The notes under the pieces: model-generated | Databases searched by the model: none | Told to the model about the DNA's origin: nothing | Seen by the model: the letters and a program-made list of their open reading frames with translations, nothing else | Source of the DNA: F1-120-MAGs118 sp013360535 | GTDB lineage: Bacteria; Planctomycetota; UBA1135; GCA-002686595 | Direction: 5' to 3' | DNA: 64,000 bases | Assembly: GCA_026647215.1 (NCBI GenBank) | Contig: JAPKHC010000002.1 | Coordinates: forward strand, 257,896 to 321,895 | In this document: positions 33,667 to 41,982 of the stretch, piece by piece | Layout: each line of letters begins with the position of its first letter | How positions within the stretch are numbered: the first letter of the stretch is position 1 | Program-made: the position numbers and the translations under genes

Positions 33667-35712
33667 TCAGCGCCGCACGAGCTCGAGCGCGAGCGCCGCC
33701 GCACCGTCGATCTGGAAGTACTCCAGCTCGACCTTGTGGCGGCCGGCCGGGAGCGCCACCCGCGACTCGAGCGAGCGCCGCGCCTGCCAGCGCCAGTCCT
33801 CGAGCACGAGGGCGCCGTCGATGCGCACGCGCAGGCCGTCGTCGAAGGCCGCGCGCAGCACCCACTCGCCGGCCTCCGGCGCCTCGAACTCGGCCACCGC
33901 GACGACGCCGAAGCGCTCGACGCCCACGGTCTCGCGCGCCTTGTCGAGCGTTCCCCAGGGACTGGTGAACGCGGCGGTTTCGGCGGCGAGCAGCGGCGCT
34001 TCGGCGAGCGCGCGCCACGCCTCGAGCTGGTTCAAGTCTCCGCGCGGGTCGTTCCGCTCGTCCCAGCGGAACCAGCGCGCTTTCCAGCGCGCCAGTGCGC
34101 CACCGAACGGCCTCAGGCTCGGGCGAGCCTCGCCGCAGGTCGGATCCCAGGGCCCGAACTCGCCGAGCACGATCTCGTCCGTGGTCAGGCGCGGGGCGCT
34201 GATCGTCGGGCGCGCCTGCCCCTCGAGCGCGAGCTCCGGTGCGAGCGTGCGTGCCGCGCGAGCCTCGTCGAGCTGGTCGGGCAGCGCGCGCACGGTCGAG
34301 TGGCGCACGGAACCGCTCGGGGAACGTCCGAGCAGCCCGAGCAGGAGCTGGCGCGGATCCTGCCCCGCGGCCTCGCCGACGGCGAGCGAGAGCTCGACGA
34401 TGCTGAGCCTGCGGTCGGCCTCCGCGATGATGTTGCTGCCGAAGGCGAGCCCGGTCGTGCGCTCGAGCGCCAGATCGAGACCGTTGCCGCTGAAGCTGTT
34501 CGCGAACACGTACACGTCGCGGCTGGGCTCCGGCTCGCCCGCGCCCGCGCTCAGCGACGCATCGCGCTCGGACTGGACCGCGAGGCCGACCCCGCAGCGC
34601 TCGAGCAGGTTGCCCGAGAGCGTCGCGTCGTGCACGGCACCCAACCGGACACCTTCGATGCGCGCGCCGGAGAAGTCGTTGTCGGCGAGCACCAGCTCGT
34701 CGACGTCACAGGCCGCGGCGCCGGAGCCGAGGCACTGGGTCGCGACGTTGGCGAGCGCGCGCACGTCGCGCGAGTCGGCGACGACGATTCCATGCCGCAC
34801 GGCCGCGGAGGCGTCGTTGCGCAGGAGCAACGCGCGGTCGCTGCCCGACAGCACGACGAGGCCATCGCCCGAGCAGCGCGCGCTGTTCTCGGCGACCAGC
34901 GTGTCGCGGCTGCGCCCGGCGAGCAGGATCCCGGCCGAGCCGTGCCCGAGCGCGTACTCGCCCGCGCTGAAGCCGCGCACGCAAAAATCGCAGCGATTTC
35001 GCGCGATCGTCGCGTGTTCCGAGCCCTGCAGCGCGATGCCCCAGCCCGACAGGAACGAAAAATCGTTGTCGTGAATCTTGGCGCGCTGCGAGTCGACGAG
35101 CACGAGCCCGTTCTGGCCGCCGCGCGCGCGACAGCGCACGACGCTCGCACCGTCGCAATCGACGAGCGTCAGCGCGGCCGCGAAGCTCGCGAACGAACTT
35201 GCCCCGCTCGCGTCGCGCGAGATCTGGTCCGCGTCGTCGGGCAGTTCGCGCGTGCCGAGCAACCGACCGCCCGCAAAGCCTTCGACCCGCAGGTCCTCGA
35301 GCACGAGCCCTGTGCAGCGCTCGGCCCGCACCGCACTCGCGAAGCCCGTGAACGTGCCGCCGATGACCGTCACGTCGCGGCAGTCGGTCAAGTACAGCGC
35401 GACGCCCGTGCGCTGGGTCGGATCGAGCGCGCTCGCACTCGCGCGCAACGTCGCGCCGCGCAGGTCGATCACGGCGCCGACCAAGCCGGCGATCCGCAGC
35501 GCACACGCCGGTTCGCCGGCGACAGCGACCTGCGGCACGCGCACGTGCTCCCCCGCCGGTGCGCGCATCGATCCGCGCACGTCGACGATTCCACTCGCCG
35601 GCCAACGTGCCTCCCCTTGGGCGAACAACGTCGGCCGGACGAACCAGCCTGCGGCGACGAGCGCCACGGCCAAGAGTCGGAGTTGGAGTGCCACGGGAAG
35701 CCTGCGCGCCAT
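33667..35712 (-). CDS. Exported right-handed beta-helix protein with C-terminal PA14-like domain
   Basis: 681 residues from ATG 35712, which begins a signal sequence (LQLRLLAVALVAAGWFV). Residues about 60-440 contain repeated parallel beta-helix rungs with Asn/Asp ladders, for example GVALYLTDCRDVTVIGGTF, GIALQGSEHATIARNRCDF, GVRLGAVHDATLSGNLLERC, as in NosD/pectate-lyase-like folds. Residues about 540-680 have a PA14-like module (WVLRAAFDDGLRVRIDGALVLEDW, VALPAGRHKVELEYFQ) that often binds carbohydrate. It is probably an extracellular carbohydrate-binding or -cleaving protein; no catalytic residues can be assigned. Divergent from nadA. Confidence 0.85.
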   Translation of the reverse strand: MARRLPVALQLRLLAVALVAAGWFVRPTLFAQGEARWPASGIVDVRGSMRAPAGEHVRVPQVAVAGEPACALRIAGLVGAVIDLRGATLRASASALDPTQRTGVALYLTDCRDVTVIGGTFTGFASAVRAERCTGLVLEDLRVEGFAGGRLLGTRELPDDADQISRDASGASSFASFAAALTLVDCDGASVVRCRARGGQNGLVLVDSQRAKIHDNDFSFLSGWGIALQGSEHATIARNRCDFCVRGFSAGEYALGHGSAGILLAGRSRDTLVAENSARCSGDGLVVLSGSDRALLLRNDASAAVRHGIVVADSRDVRALANVATQCLGSGAAACDVDELVLADNDFSGARIEGVRLGAVHDATLSGNLLERCGVGLAVQSERDASLSAGAGEPEPSRDVYVFANSFSGNGLDLALERTTGLAFGSNIIAEADRRLSIVELSLAVGEAAGQDPRQLLLGLLGRSPSGSVRHSTVRALPDQLDEARAARTLAPELALEGQARPTISAPRLTTDEIVLGEFGPWDPTCGEARPSLRPFGGALARWKARWFRWDERNDPRGDLNQLEAWRALAEAPLLAAETAAFTSPWGTLDKARETVGVERFGVVAVAEFEAPEAGEWVLRAAFDDGLRVRIDGALVLEDWRWQARRSLESRVALPAGRHKVELEYFQIDGAAALALELVRR

Positions 35713-35713
35713 G

Positions 35714-35719
35714 CTATTC
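35714..35719 (+). promoter_or_regulatory. Likely -10 (TATTCT) of nadA
   Basis: It sits between the divergent starts at 35712 and 35804. Transcription from here gives a leader of about 75 nt before ATG 35804, or about 30 nt if an in-frame TTG at 35756 is used. Confidence 0.4.
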
Positions 35720-35803
35720 TCGGGCCCGACCCGATTCCTCCTGAAGGCCCGCCTCTTGGAAACCTCTCTCCCCAAGCGTTCGGGGATCCGTCTGGATCCC
35801 GAC

Positions 35804-37099
35804 ATGAACATCTGCCAGACCGACCTGCCGCTGGACTGGTACCAGGAGGAGTTCCGGCCCTACGCCGAGGAATACCTGGCCCTGCCCGACCGGCGCCCGG
35901 GGACGGTCCTGCCGTGGCTCGACAAGTACGCCAAGCCCGCCCTCGACCACTTTGGCGACTCGCTGCTGCTCGTGGCCCACTTTTACATGGGTGGCGAGAT
36001 CGTGAAGCTCGTCGAGCGCTACGGCGGCGCCGTTTCCGACAGCTACCAGCTCGCCCTGCAGGCCGCGCGCAACCCGCAGAAGAAGGTCATCGTCGAGTCG
36101 GCCGTGCACTTCATGGCCGAGTCGATCGCGATCCTCGCCCACGACGACCAGTCGGTCTGGATCACCAATCCCAAGGCCGGCTGCACGATGGAGATGCTCG
36201 CCAAGGACTACATGGTCGAGCCCGTCGCCGACCAGTTGATCGAGCGCTACGGCGATGACCTGCTCGTGGTCGCCTACATGAACACCGGTGGCCGCGTGAA
36301 GGGCCTCGCGGGCCGCACCGGCGGCGCCGTGTGCACCAGCTCCAACGCGCCGAAGATCGTCGAGTGGGCGCGCAAGCAGGGCAAGAAGATCCTGTTCGTG
36401 CCCGACCAGCACCTCGGCCGCAACACGGCGGCGAAGCTCGGCATGGACCTGTCGAAGGTCGTCGCGCTGCCCGACCCGCAGCTCGGCCGCGGCGGCTTCA
36501 AGGTCGACGACCGCACCGTCGCCGGTGGCCTCGCGGCGCTCGACCGGGCCGAGATGATCCTGTGGGGAAGCTTCTGCGGCGTCCACACGGTCTTCTCGCC
36601 CGCGCACGTCGAGTACTGGCGCCAGCGTGGCTACACCGTGCTCGTGCATCCCGAATCGAAGCTCGAGGTCGTGCAGGCCGCCGACGGCAGCGGCTCGACC
36701 AACTTCCTGTGGGAAGCGCTGATGAAGGCGCCGACGGGCTCGAAGCTCGCGATCGGCACCGAGGGTCACTTCGTGCGCAACGCGCGTGAGCAAGGCCGTC
36801 AACGCGGGGTCGAGGTCGTGCACCTCGCCGACATCCCCGACCCGTCCTTCGGCTCGATGGGCTGCGGCTGCGCGACCATGAGCCGCAACGACCCGCCGCA
36901 CTTGGCCGGGATGCTCGACCTGCTGCGCAAGGGCAAGCCGCCGACGGCCAACCGCGTCTACGCGGGCGACGTCGTCGACGAGGAAACCGGCGCGCTCGAT
37001 CGCCTGAAAGCCGAGGAGCGCCGTGACCTGATCCGCAACGCGCGCCTCTCGCTGCAGCGCATGATCGACATCACCGAGACCGGCACGACGAGCGTCTGA
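35804..37099 (+). CDS. nadA: Quinolinate synthase A
   Basis: 431 residues from ATG 35804; a TTG at 35756 would add 16 residues and has AAGG upstream, so it is a real alternative. An earlier ATG at 35711 overlaps the likely -10 and is rejected. NadA condenses iminoaspartate with dihydroxyacetone phosphate using a [4Fe-4S] cluster. The three cluster Cys can be assigned to GAVCTSSNA, GSFCGVH and MGCGCATM. Other family motifs: AHFYMGGEIVKL, FVPDQHLGRNTA, VLVHPESKLEVV, GSTNFLWEAL, GTEGHFVRN. This is the long NadA form (typical lengths near 300-370). NadB and NadC are not adjacent. Confidence 0.95.
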   Translation: MNICQTDLPLDWYQEEFRPYAEEYLALPDRRPGTVLPWLDKYAKPALDHFGDSLLLVAHFYMGGEIVKLVERYGGAVSDSYQLALQAARNPQKKVIVESAVHFMAESIAILAHDDQSVWITNPKAGCTMEMLAKDYMVEPVADQLIERYGDDLLVVAYMNTGGRVKGLAGRTGGAVCTSSNAPKIVEWARKQGKKILFVPDQHLGRNTAAKLGMDLSKVVALPDPQLGRGGFKVDDRTVAGGLAALDRAEMILWGSFCGVHTVFSPAHVEYWRQRGYTVLVHPESKLEVVQAADGSGSTNFLWEALMKAPTGSKLAIGTEGHFVRNAREQGRQRGVEVVHLADIPDPSFGSMGCGCATMSRNDPPHLAGMLDLLRKGKPPTANRVYAGDVVDEETGALDRLKAEERRDLIRNARLSLQRMIDITETGTTSV

Positions 37100-38440
37100 T
37101 CAGCGAGCCAGTCGACGCAGGAGCTCCGCGAGCATCGCCGCGGCGCGCTCCGGGTGCTGCTCGAGCACGTTCCGGCTCTCGCGCGGATCCGCCGCGAGAT
37201 CGAACAGCACGTCCGCCCGCGTCGGGCGGTGCTCGTACTTCCAGCCGCGCTCGTACAGGACGTGCACGGGCCCGACCGGCGTCCGCTCGTTCTCGCGCTC
37301 CGGCCGTGAAGCGAGCGCGCCGTCGACTGGCGTGCCGAGCAGGTTCTGCGCGCCTTGCCGCTCGAGCGTCTCGGCCCCCCTTGCGCCCGCCACCCGCAGC
37401 GCGGTCGCGAGCAGGTCGCGCGTCGAAACCGCGAGCGGCAGCACCTTGGCCTCCAACCCCGCGCCGTGGATCACGCCCGGCACGAGCAGGCTCTCGCGGC
37501 TGCACTCGCCGTGCCCGAGCTCCCCGCGCTCCCCCAAGGCCTGCCCGAACACCCCGGCGACCACGACGACCGCGCGCTCGCCCGCCGGCGTGCGCGCGAG
37601 GGCGTCGAGCACGCGCCCGAGGGCCTCGTCGCTGTCCCGCAGGCTCGCCTCGTAGCGGCCGTACAACGAGAGCACGCGCTCGCGGTCGACCTCGGGCAGG
37701 CTCGGCAGCGCGTGCCCCGGCGGCGGCACGAGCTCGGGAAAGAACAGGCGCGCGAGGAGCGCCTTGGGGTACCCGCCCTGCGAGAACCGCGCCGGCTCGA
37801 CTCCAAGCGCAGCGACGCGCGCCTCGAGCTCCGGCGCAGTCGGAAACAGCGCCGCGGACTTCGCGCTCGGCAGGTTGGGCGCGAGCCCGCCCTTCAGGTG
37901 CACCCACAGGAAGAAGCGCTCCTTCCCATGGACCTCGAGCCAGCGCTCCGCCCGCGCCGCGACGTCGTCGGGCTCCCGCACTCCGTGCTGCGGTTCGTCG
38001 ACGCTCGCAAAACCCGCCGGGACGCCGGTGCGCTGGCCGACGTCGTCGTGGGAGAGGATCGCGGCGCAGCGGTAGCGCTCGCTCGCGAGCACCTCCGCCG
38101 CCGTCCGGGCCCCGTCGCGCGCTCCCCACGTGCCCCGCGGCGGCACGAGCCCGTACAGGCCGTGACCTTGGACCGGCACGCCTGTCAGGAGCGACAGATG
38201 GCCGCCGGTCGACGAGGGATGGGCCGTGACGACACGCTCGGCCGTCACACCGCCGGCGACCAGCCGCGCGAGCCGTGGCATCGTCGGGCGCGACCAGCCC
38301 CCCGCTTCGGTCCAGTCCGGCCGGACGGCCTCGAACGTCACGAGCAGCACCGGGCGCGGCTGGGCGGCGGCGGGAGCGACTCCTTGGGCGCGCAGCGGCG
38401 CGAGCGAGAGCACGAACAGCACGAGCAGACGGGTGGACAT
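37100..38440 (-). CDS. Sulfatase/alkaline-phosphatase-fold protein with lost active-site motif
   Basis: 446 residues from ATG 38440 with a signal peptide (LVLFVLSLAPLRAQG). The fold is that of sulfatases: RPVLLVTFEAVRPDWT (first metal strand), a segment ending HLSLLTG, SHDDVGQR, HGECSRESLLVPGVIHG, and a C-terminal VLFDLAADPRESRNV as in arylsulfatases. But the nucleophile motif CxPSR is replaced by STGGH (residues 77-81), and the usual Asp pair of the first metal site reads FEA (36-38). So formylglycine maturation and normal metal binding are not possible. It is probably a pseudoenzyme or a shifted-activity relative; export is likely. TAGACT lies 13 nt before the ATG. Confidence 0.82.
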   Translation of the reverse strand: MSTRLLVLFVLSLAPLRAQGVAPAAAQPRPVLLVTFEAVRPDWTEAGGWSRPTMPRLARLVAGGVTAERVVTAHPSSTGGHLSLLTGVPVQGHGLYGLVPPRGTWGARDGARTAAEVLASERYRCAAILSHDDVGQRTGVPAGFASVDEPQHGVREPDDVAARAERWLEVHGKERFFLWVHLKGGLAPNLPSAKSAALFPTAPELEARVAALGVEPARFSQGGYPKALLARLFFPELVPPPGHALPSLPEVDRERVLSLYGRYEASLRDSDEALGRVLDALARTPAGERAVVVVAGVFGQALGERGELGHGECSRESLLVPGVIHGAGLEAKVLPLAVSTRDLLATALRVAGARGAETLERQGAQNLLGTPVDGALASRPERENERTPVGPVHVLYERGWKYEHRPTRADVLFDLAADPRESRNVLEQHPERAAAMLAELLRRLAR

Positions 38441-38560
38441 GTTTCCGGCCCCAAGTCTAGCCCGCTGGGCAGGTGGCCTCCGCCGATCGTTGCTCCCGCA
38501 GCGATTCCCTCCAGAAACTCGAACCCGAACGCGCGCTTCGAGCGGATGTTCGGGCAGAGC

Positions 38561-38578
38561 CGGTCGGGATCCCGACCG
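38561..38578. promoter_or_regulatory. Perfect 18-bp palindrome CGGTCGGGATCCCGACCG
   Basis: It lies about 120 bp upstream of the sulfatase-fold gene and 290 bp from the RlmN-like gene. A dimeric-protein site is possible; no regulator is known. Confidence 0.35.
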
Positions 38579-38771
38579 CGCGAGCGCGCCAACCTTCTTT
38601 GGGGCGCCCGCGGCACGCCGCACGCCGGAGCGCGCTCTCGACCGTCCCACGCCTGTGCGCCCCGCGCGAGTCCTGACGAGCGGGGCGCCGAGGCCTTCCT
38701 TCGACTGCGGGAGCGCGAACCCGCGGTCGTCGCCCCCTGCGGGCGCCGGGGAAGGCCGGGCCGACGGCTGC

Positions 38772-38805
38772 GCGGCCGGCATGGTACCTGAGCCATGCCG
38801 GCCGC
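38772..38805. promoter_or_regulatory. 13-bp-stem hairpin upstream of the RlmN-like gene
   Basis: GCGGCCGGCATGG (38772-38784), loop TACCTGAG, CCATGCCGGCCGC (38793-38805), with no mismatch. No T run follows on either strand, so it is not a standard terminator. Confidence 0.5.
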
Positions 38806-38850
38806 CTTCCCCTGCGGGTGCGGCGCGCGAAGTCCGGCCGAGGCCGCAGG

Positions 38851-38856
38851 TAAGCT
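38851..38856 (+). promoter_or_regulatory. Short-leader -10 (TAAGCT) of the RlmN-like gene
   Basis: It ends 7 nt before GTG 38864, and GCGAAG lies 18 nt upstream as a weak -35. This spacing favours GTG 38864 over the earlier ATG 38795. Confidence 0.45.
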
Positions 38857-38863
38857 GCGGGGC

Positions 38864-39867
38864 GTGCAGGCCTTGCTCGATCTCGCGCGCTCCAGCGGCG
38901 CCTCCGACCGCCACCTGCGGCCGCTGTGGAGCCAGTGGCTGCGGGGCGAGCGCTTGGAGCTCGGCGAGCGCGGCCCGACGCCGCCGCGGCGCCTCGGCGA
39001 GCAGCTGCCCGAGCTGCAGGCGCGCCTCGACGCGCTCGCCAAGGTGCGCTCCGAACATCCGTCCGCGGACGGGTCGACGCGCCTCCTGGTCGAGCTCGCC
39101 GACGGTGCGACGGTCGAGAGCGTTCTGCTCGCGCGCGAGGCGCTGTGCATCTCGACGCAAGTGGGCTGCGCGGTCGCCTGCCGCTTCTGCAAGACCGGTG
39201 AAGGGGGCCTGCTGCGCCAGCTTTCGGCCGCCGAGATGCTCGCGCAGGTCGCGCTCGCCCGCGCGCGCGCGAAGGTGCGGCGCATCGTCCTGATGGGCAT
39301 GGGCGAGCCCGCGCACAACCTCGAGAACGTGCTCGAGGCGCTGGTGTGGCTCGGAGGTCCCGCCGAGCTCGCGCACAAGCAGCTCGTGTTCTCGACCGTC
39401 GGAGATCCGGCCGTGTTCGAGCGCCTGCTCGCGCATCCCGTGCGGCCCGCGCTCGCGCTCAGCCTGCACACGACCGACGCCACGTTGTCGAGCCTGCGGA
39501 GCTGTTGCGCGCCGCCTGCGACTACGCCGACGCCGTCACGTGGCCGCTGCAGGTGCAGTGGACGCTGCTCGAAGGCGTCAACGACTCCGACGCCGAGATC
39601 GAGCGCCTCGCCGAGCTGCTGCGCGGCCGCCGCGCGATGCTCAACCTGATCCCGTGGAACCAGGTCGAAGGGTTCGACTTCCGCCGTCCCGATCCGCTGC
39701 GCGCGCGCGACATGGTGCGCGCGCTCAAGGCCGCCGGCGTGTTCGCGACGATCCGCCGCAGCGGCGGACAGGACGTCGAAGGCGCCTGTGGACAGCTTCG
39801 CGCGCGCTCGCTCCCCGCAGGGAGGCGAACGCGCGCGAAGTCGAACGAGCCGGAAGTGACGGACTAG
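38864..39867 (+). pseudogene. RlmN-like radical SAM methyltransferase, frame broken
   Basis: The N-terminal two thirds are in one frame: VQALLDLARSSGASDRHLRPLW at the start (split), radical-SAM motif CAVACRFC with the RlmN context STQVGC...KTGEGGL, VLMGMGEPAHNLENVLEAL and LALSLHTTDATL. After about nt 39485 that frame loses similarity (CCAPPATTPT). Homology resumes in the next frame as EPAELLRAACDYADAV, TLLEGVNDSDAEIERLAELL, NLIPWNQVEGFDF and SGGQDVEGACGQL, including the conserved ACGQL Cys. About ten residues expected between LHTTDATL and EPAELL are also missing, so an out-of-frame deletion, not a simple 1-nt slip, is likely. RlmN methylates A2503 of 23S rRNA and A37 of tRNA. Either a pseudogene or an assembly error. 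Confidence 0.8.
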
Positions 39868-41960
39868 CGCTTGGTGCGCGAGCCCTCGAGCTCCTTCACG
39901 AGCCGCTCCGCCTTGTAGACCGTGCGCAGCGCCTCGAGGATGCCGCGGCTGTCGACCGAGACCGAACGCGCCACGTCGTCGGTGTAGGCGTAGTTGCCGA
40001 CCAGACTCTCGATGTTGCCGTCGAAGATCAGGCCGACGACTTCCGCCGCGCGGTTGAACACGGGCGAGCCCGAGTTGCCGCCGATGATGTCGTGCGTCGA
40101 CACGAAGTTGAACGGCGTCGCGAGCGGGAGCTCCGCGCGCGCGGCGACCCACGTCTTCGGCAGCTCGTAGGCCGCTTCACTGGCACGCTCCTCGGCCTTC
40201 GTGTACGCGCCGCCGAACGTGGTGAACGGCGGAACGACCTCACCGCCCTGCTGGTAGCCCTTCACCGTGCCGTAGGAGAGCCGCAGCGTGAACGTCGCGT
40301 CCGGATACACGCTCTCGCCCTCGACCGCGAACTTCGCCGCCGCGATCTTGGCGTAGCTCTCGCGCTCGACGCTCGTCACCTCGTCCTCCCACTGCTTGCG
40401 CAGGCGGCGCGAGTGCGGGTCGAGCACGCGCGCGAGCTCGATCAGCGGGTCCTTCGACGCTTCGACCGCCGCCTTGCCGCCGGCGATCAGCTTCTCGCGC
40501 TCGGCGATGTCGAACAGCTTCGTGCCCGCGATGCACTCCTCCGCGCGCGCGCGCGGCGACTTGCCCGCGAAGGCCGCGATCACCACCGGGTCATTGGCGC
40601 CGAGCGTCTCGGCCATGTTGGAGAGCGCCATCTCGAGGCGCATGCGCTCGAACTCCGGGTACAGCGGAGCCGGCGACTTCAGCGCGGTCTTGAGCGACTC
40701 GAGTCGCGCGTCGCTGTACTCCGGCAGGCGCTCCCCGCTGGGCTTGCCGCTCTCGTCGGCGAGGCGCAGCAGGTCCTTGGCGAACGTGAAGGTCTCCGTG
40801 CCGAGCGACAGCGTCGCGCCACCGAGCGCGCCCATGCGCGGCGCGAGCACCGCCGCGGTCGCCTGGGCCTGCGCGATGCGCTCCCACGCGTCGCCCCACT
40901 TCGCCTTCCACTCCGCGTTGGCATCGACCGCCGCACGCAGCTTCTGCTCGTCGGCGCGCTTGCGCTCGAACATCTGCGGGTCGAGCAGGCCCGCGAGCCG
41001 CCCGACGTACACCTTGCGGCTGTTCTGCACGCCGAAGAGATCGCCCCGCGCGATGCGGGCGTTCTCCGCGCTGCGGCCGGAGAAGGTCTGCAGCCACACT
41101 TCGGCGCGCATCAGGCGCGCGAGCGCGCGCGGCACCGCCAGGTCGCGCAGGTACTCGAGGTGCGCGACGCTGTTGAGGCGCTGCGTGCTGCCCGGGTGGC
41201 CGGCGACGAACGTCAGCTCGCCATCGGCGGCGCCATTCGTGCTCCAACGGAGGAAGTTCTCCGCCGCCAGCGGCTTGCCGTCCTCGTAGATGCGGAAGAA
41301 GGTCGCGTCGAGGCAGTAGCGCGGGTACTCGAAGTTGTCGTTGTCGCCGCCGTAGAACGCCGACTGCGTCTCGGGCGCGAACACGAGGCGGATGTCCTCG
41401 AAGCGCTTGTACTGGTAGAGGTGGTAGCGACCGCCCTGGTAGAGCGTGACGACCTCGCAGTGCATCCCGCTCGCCGCCTTGGCTTCGTCCTGGATCTGCG
41501 TCTGCACCTTGCGGCGCGCCGCGCCGGCGTCGGCCGTCGACAGGCCCTTGGCCGCGGCTTCGACGCGCTCGGTCACGTCGGTGATCGTCCACAGCACGTC
41601 GAGGTGCAGGTCGGGGCAGGCGATCTCGTCGGCCTGCGTCGGCGCCCAGAAGCCCTTCTCGATCAGGTTGCGCTCCTTCGAGGAGAGCTTCTCGAGGATG
41701 TCGGAGGCGACGTGGTGGTTGGTCATCACGAGGCCGTCCTTGGACACGATCGAGCCCGAGCCGCCGGTCGAGACGCGCACGCAGGAGCGCTGCACGTGCT
41801 CGAGCCACTTGGCGTCCGCGTCGAAGCCGTAGCGCGCCTTGATCTCGGAAGCCGGCGGGCGGTTGAAGAGCCACATGCCCTCGTCGACGCGCGCGGCGAG
41901 GGTTGCGGGCGCGAGCAGGAAGGCGGCGAGGGCAAGACGCAGGGACAGGGATGAGCGCAT
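39864..41960 (-). CDS. S46-family dipeptidyl-peptidase (DPP7/DPP11 type)
   Basis: 698 residues with a signal peptide (LALAAFLLAPATLAA), then the S46 hallmark DEGMWLFNRPP. The chymotrypsin-like triad is complete: His in LVMTNHHVAS (82/83), Asp in FYGGDNDNFEYPR (about 214), and Ser in IIGGNSGSPVFN (about 630). A helical domain sits between the two halves of the protease. These enzymes release dipeptides from peptide N-termini in the periplasm; the S1-specificity residue cannot be set with confidence from the sequence. They are known in Bacteroidetes and planctomycetes. The stop overlaps the RlmN-like remnant stop by 4 bp in convergent orientation. Confidence 0.95.
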   Translation of the reverse strand: MRSSLSLRLALAAFLLAPATLAARVDEGMWLFNRPPASEIKARYGFDADAKWLEHVQRSCVRVSTGGSGSIVSKDGLVMTNHHVASDILEKLSSKERNLIEKGFWAPTQADEIACPDLHLDVLWTITDVTERVEAAAKGLSTADAGAARRKVQTQIQDEAKAASGMHCEVVTLYQGGRYHLYQYKRFEDIRLVFAPETQSAFYGGDNDNFEYPRYCLDATFFRIYEDGKPLAAENFLRWSTNGAADGELTFVAGHPGSTQRLNSVAHLEYLRDLAVPRALARLMRAEVWLQTFSGRSAENARIARGDLFGVQNSRKVYVGRLAGLLDPQMFERKRADEQKLRAAVDANAEWKAKWGDAWERIAQAQATAAVLAPRMGALGGATLSLGTETFTFAKDLLRLADESGKPSGERLPEYSDARLESLKTALKSPAPLYPEFERMRLEMALSNMAETLGANDPVVIAAFAGKSPRARAEECIAGTKLFDIAEREKLIAGGKAAVEASKDPLIELARVLDPHSRRLRKQWEDEVTSVERESYAKIAAAKFAVEGESVYPDATFTLRLSYGTVKGYQQGGEVVPPFTTFGGAYTKAEERASEAAYELPKTWVAARAELPLATPFNFVSTHDIIGGNSGSPVFNRAAEVVGLIFDGNIESLVGNYAYTDDVARSVSVDSRGILEALRTVYKAERLVKELEGSRTKR

Positions 41961-41982
41961 CGGATTTCGTTCGGAGGAGGAA

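Larger units (their letters stand above)
38441..38863. other. 423-bp intergenic region with two strong palindromes
   Basis: No gene is supported. It holds a TAGACT -10 for the gene starting at 38440 (minus strand), the 18-bp palindrome at 38561-38578, the 13-bp-stem hairpin at 38772-38805, and the -10 of the RlmN-like gene at 38851-38856. Open frames across it have Arg/Pro-rich, non-protein-like composition. Confidence 0.5.

Noticed and set aside
35711..35803. ATG 35711 as the nadA start
   Set aside because: It overlaps the likely TATTCT -10 and the extension has no similarity to NadA; ATG 35804 (or TTG 35756) is preferred.
37100..38440. The sulfatase-fold protein as the missing EboF
   Set aside because: EboF is a phosphodiesterase-type member with an intact active site; this protein lacks nucleophile and metal residues and is not linked to any ebo gene.
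38795..38863. ATG 38795 as the start of the RlmN-like gene
   Set aside because: It lies inside the right arm of the 13-bp hairpin and upstream of the -10-like TAAGCT; GTG 38864 fits better.
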